A stretch of 39,826 nt of DNA, from contig NZ_QHJG01000039.1 of NCBI RefSeq assembly GCF_003184185.1, positions 1 to 39,826 on the forward strand. The letters run 5' to 3'. Below the pieces are notes generated by a model, which was not told the origin of the DNA, made no database searches, and saw nothing but the letters and a program-made list of their open reading frames with translations. The position numbers were made by a program, and so were the translations under genes. This document shows, one piece after another, positions 37,590-39,826 of the stretch. The DNA is from Legionella qingyii (GTDB lineage: Bacteria > Pseudomonadota > Gammaproteobacteria > Legionellales > Legionellaceae). Position 1 is the first letter of the stretch. The number at the start of each line of letters is the position of its first letter.

Positions 37590-39458
37590 ATGACCATGAA
37601 TGATCAAGAACAGCAGAGCTCACAGATAACCAAAGTCATCAGCTTAGGCAAGGAGCAAGGTTATTTGACGTACAGTCAAATCAATGACTTGCTGCCTAAT
37701 ATCGTCGATACAGAACATTTTGATGTAATTATTAGCATGCTGGAAGGCATGAACATCAAAGTATTTGAGTTGCCGCCCGGTGATGATGAATTGGCACTTC
37801 TGCTTAATACAGAAGAAGTACCTGATATCGAAGAAGCCGCAATGGTACTCGCCTCTGTCGACAAAGAAACTGGTCGTACTACCGACCCAGTTCGTATGTA
37901 CATGCGTGAAATGGGTACAGTCGAGCTGTTGACCCGTGAAGGCGAAATCCGCATCGCGAAACGTATTGAAGAAGGGATCTATCAAGTCCTTAAGTCTTTG
38001 GCTCATTATCCAGAAACTATCCAGTTAGTGCTTGACGATTATGACCGTTTCAATGCCCAAGAAATCCGTCTCAATGAAATTATCAGTGGTTTTTCTGATG
38101 TTGAAGATGAAATAGCCCCTGCATCAAGCATTGGCTCGATGCTTGATGAAGAACAAGTGAGTAATTTATTGCTGTCTGATGATGAAGAAGATGAAGACGG
38201 CGAAGGTGGTGGTTTGGGAGAGGTCGATGATGGTCCAAACCCAGAGCAAGCTAAGATTTATTTTGATGAATTACGTGAAACATATGAAGTTGCAGCTGCT
38301 GCTTTAAAAGAGTTTGGCAGAGAACATGCTAAATCGCAAAAAGCATTAGAATCCATGTCTGAGTCATTCTTAAAGCTCAAACTCACCTCTAGACAGGTTG
38401 ATCGGTTAACACGTCATTTCCGTCAACTGCGTAACCATATTAGAGAATTTGAGCGCAGTATTATGCGTCTTTGCATTGAAAAAGCTCGTATTCCACGAAA
38501 ACTATTTATTGATACATTCCCAGGTCAGGAAACCGACATGGAATGGCTCAATAGCATTACTAGCAAACACGGCAAAAAACTCGATATGGGCCGTATTCAG
38601 GAATATACCGAGGAAATTTTGCGCGTCCAATCTCGATTGGTCGCGTTCGAACTCGAATACGGTTTAACAATTGGTGAAATTAAAGACATCAATCGTAAAA
38701 TGTCCATTGGTGAAGCCAAAGCACGACGTGCCAAAAAGGAAATGGTTGAAGCAAACTTACGTTTGGTTATTTCGATCGCGAAAAAATACACCAACCGCGG
38801 TTTGCAATTCCTTGATTTAATTCAGGAAGGCAACATCGGTCTGATGAAAGCAGTAGATAAATTTGAATACCGTCGCGGTTACAAATTCTCTACTTACGCA
38901 ACGTGGTGGATTAGACAAGCAATTACTCGTTCGATTGCCGATCAGGCACGTACCATCCGTATTCCGGTACACATGATCGAAACGATTAACAAGCTTAACC
39001 GTATTTCCAGACAGATCCTACAGGAAACTGGCCGTGAAGCTACGCCTGAAGAACTGGCTGAAAAAATGGAATTAAGCGAAGACAAGATTCGTAAAGTCTT
39101 AAAAATTGCCAAAGAACCTATTTCCATGGAAACCCCAGTGGGTGACGATGACGATTCGCACTTAGGTGACTTTATTGAAGACAATAACATCGAGTCGCCA
39201 ATCGACATGGCAACCGCGGAAGGTCTTCGCGAAGCAACTTTAGAAATCTTGGAAACCTTAACTCCAAGAGAAGCCAAAGTACTTCGTATGCGTTTTGGTA
39301 TTGAAATGAATACCGACCATACTCTGGAAGAAGTGGGCAAACAATTTGACGTAACCCGTGAACGAATTCGGCAGATCGAAGCCAAAGCGCTCCGCAAACT
39401 ACGTCACCCATCTCGTTCAGAAAAGCTGAGAAGCTTCCTTGAGGGCGATGAAGGCTAA
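37590..39458 (+). CDS. rpoD: RNA polymerase primary sigma factor RpoD (sigma-70)
   Basis: RpoD directs RNA polymerase to housekeeping promoters. The protein has region 1.1 (about 10-80), region 1.2 with [11 protein letters not shown], an acidic non-conserved region (about 165-320, including [11 protein letters not shown]), region 2 with the core-binding and -10-recognising [20 protein letters not shown], region 3, and region 4 with the -35 helix [20 protein letters not shown]. The ATG at 37590 has AGAGAAG five bases upstream; a GTG at 37584 and an ATG at 37596 are alternatives. It ends the rpsU-dnaG-rpoD cluster. Confidence 0.96.
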   Translation: MTMNDQEQQSSQITKVISLGKEQGYLTYSQINDLLPNIVDTEHFDVIISMLEGMNIKVFELPPGDDELALLLNTEEVPDIEEAAMVLASVDKETGRTTDPVRMYMREMGTVELLTREGEIRIAKRIEEGIYQVLKSLAHYPETIQLVLDDYDRFNAQEIRLNEIISGFSDVEDEIAPASSIGSMLDEEQVSNLLLSDDEEDEDGEGGGLGEVDDGPNPEQAKIYFDELRETYEVAAAALKEFGREHAKSQKALESMSESFLKLKLTSRQVDRLTRHFRQLRNHIREFERSIMRLCIEKARIPRKLFIDTFPGQETDMEWLNSITSKHGKKLDMGRIQEYTEEILRVQSRLVAFELEYGLTIGEIKDINRKMSIGEAKARRAKKEMVEANLRLVISIAKKYTNRGLQFLDLIQEGNIGLMKAVDKFEYRRGYKFSTYATWWIRQAITRSIADQARTIRIPVHMIETINKLNRISRQILQETGREATPEELAEKMELSEDKIRKVLKIAKEPISMETPVGDDDDSHLGDFIEDNNIESPIDMATAEGLREATLEILETLTPREAKVLRMRFGIEMNTDHTLEEVGKQFDVTRERIRQIEAKALRKLRHPSRSEKLRSFLEGDEG

Positions 39459-39516
39459 AATCCAAATTAAGAGGAAGGATAAAAAGGATTTGTGATACCT
39501 CTTTACCCTTTCTTAC

Positions 39517-39536
39517 CCTCTCCCAAATGGGAGAGG
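39517..39536 (+). terminator. rpoD terminator hairpin
   Basis: CCTCTCCCA (39517-39525) and TGGGAGAGG (39528-39536) are perfect complements with only AA between them, so the inner pairs open to make a workable loop. It starts 59 bases past the rpoD stop. The T-run is poor (a TTTT at 39544-39547). Confidence 0.6.
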
Positions 39537-39609
39537 TAAACGCTTTTAAAAAAATCACAAAAAAAAACTAGAACATTAAGCAAATTAAGTTTAAAATGAC
39601 CCCCTCTCC

Positions 39610-39686
39610 GGGCCCATAGCTCAGTTGGTCAGAGCAGCGGACTCATAATCCGTTGGTCCTAGGTTCAAGTCCTAGTGGGCCCACCA
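39610..39686 (+). tRNA. tRNA-Ile2 (CAT anticodon, lysidine type)
   Basis: All 77 bases fold as a tRNA: acceptor GGGCCCA/TGGGCCC, D arm GCTC/GAGC, anticodon stem GCGGA/TCCGT, loop CTCATAA with anticodon CAT (39644-39646), T arm CTAGG/CCTAG with loop TTCAAGT, and an encoded CCA. A CAT anticodon may belong to Met or to Ile2, whose C34 is changed to lysidine by TilS to read AUA. The C4-G69 and C5-G68 pairs, the TTGGTC variable region and the location after rpoD (as in Pseudomonas, by memory) favour Ile2. It is not initiator tRNA: the anticodon stem lacks the three G-C pairs. Confidence 0.9.
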
Positions 39687-39754
39687 ATTAAAGTCAGTAA
39701 AATCAATCAGTTACACTTGATACCCTAAATCCCAAGAAACCCACTTCGGGACTT

Positions 39755-39775
39755 CGGCTCTTCCCGGCTCTTCCC
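39755..39775. repeat. Short tandem repeat downstream of tRNA
   Basis: The decamer CGGCTCTTCC occurs twice in direct succession (39755-39764, 39765-39774), in a C-rich stretch that contrasts with the AT-rich surroundings. It lies 69 bases after the tRNA. No gene is visible from 39687 to the window end. Confidence 0.5.
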
Positions 39776-39826
39776 CAAATCAGGGGGCACTAATCAAGAA
39801 CACAAAACTTTAACCCTTAACCTATA

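Noticed and set aside
38942..39397. Minus-strand ORF of 151 codons inside rpoD
   Set aside because: Shadow of sigma regions 3 and 4, with typical antisense Ser/Ile-rich composition.

Overview
The window comes from a gammaproteobacterium of the genus Legionella. The evidence is gene content and order: a PlaA-type GDSL lysophospholipase, the rpsU-yqeY-dnaG-rpoD macromolecular-synthesis cluster followed by a CAT-anticodon tRNA, a radA/pilU/xseB/ispA neighbourhood, and several orphan proteins with Dot/Icm-effector character. DNA is AT-rich throughout. All identifications are from reading the sequence and from memory of the families; no database was searched. Statements about L. pneumophila synteny (AnkK/LegA5, PlaA-MavE, MavF-Mdh) are recollections and are marked as such.

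Layout. 1-2517: 5' part of a kinase-like, AnkK/LegA5-type effector gene (cut by the window edge), the type IV pilus ATPase pilU, and a 76-residue ORF behind radA. 2524-6648: radA, then divergently xseB-ispA and a DNA photolyase. 6664-9633: bioC and comF (divergent), then a short site-2 protease and a 93-residue unknown (minus strand). 9886-13594: hemA-prfA-prmC with overlapping ends, then dksA. 13953-17644: an accessory islet of two unknown proteins, a LuxR-type regulator and a protein with an OTU cysteine-protease (deubiquitinase-like) signature. 17785-22747: waaA, djlA, a DUF3530-like protein, plaA and a tail-anchored protein in the position of mavE. 22760-28890: deaD, fadH, an EamA transporter and a protein in the position of mavF. 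29166-34509: mdh, hemW, plsY with an unusual tail, an orphan gene broken by an in-frame TAA, and tsaD. 34712-39686: rpsU, yqeY, dnaG, rpoD and tRNA-Ile2(CAT).

Most genes are core housekeeping: isoprenoid and heme synthesis, translation termination (HemA-RF1-PrmC), LPS Kdo transfer, DNA repair, competence and replication priming. The virulence-type genes sit singly at boundaries between these conserved blocks.

The most interesting part is the dksA-waaA islet. An 18-bp dyad, TACCGTA-GAAA-TACGGTA, lies between the two divergent unknown genes, and a one-mismatch copy lies upstream of the OTU gene. This suggests that the islet's own LuxR-type protein could control the group. Two dispersed palindromic repeat families are also present: a CCTGGGT/ACCCAGG hairpin at gene borders (about eight copies or fragments), and an ATTCCCGC/GCGGGAAT REP-like element, single at 13698 and as a perfect inverted pair (REPIN-like) at 29034-29125.
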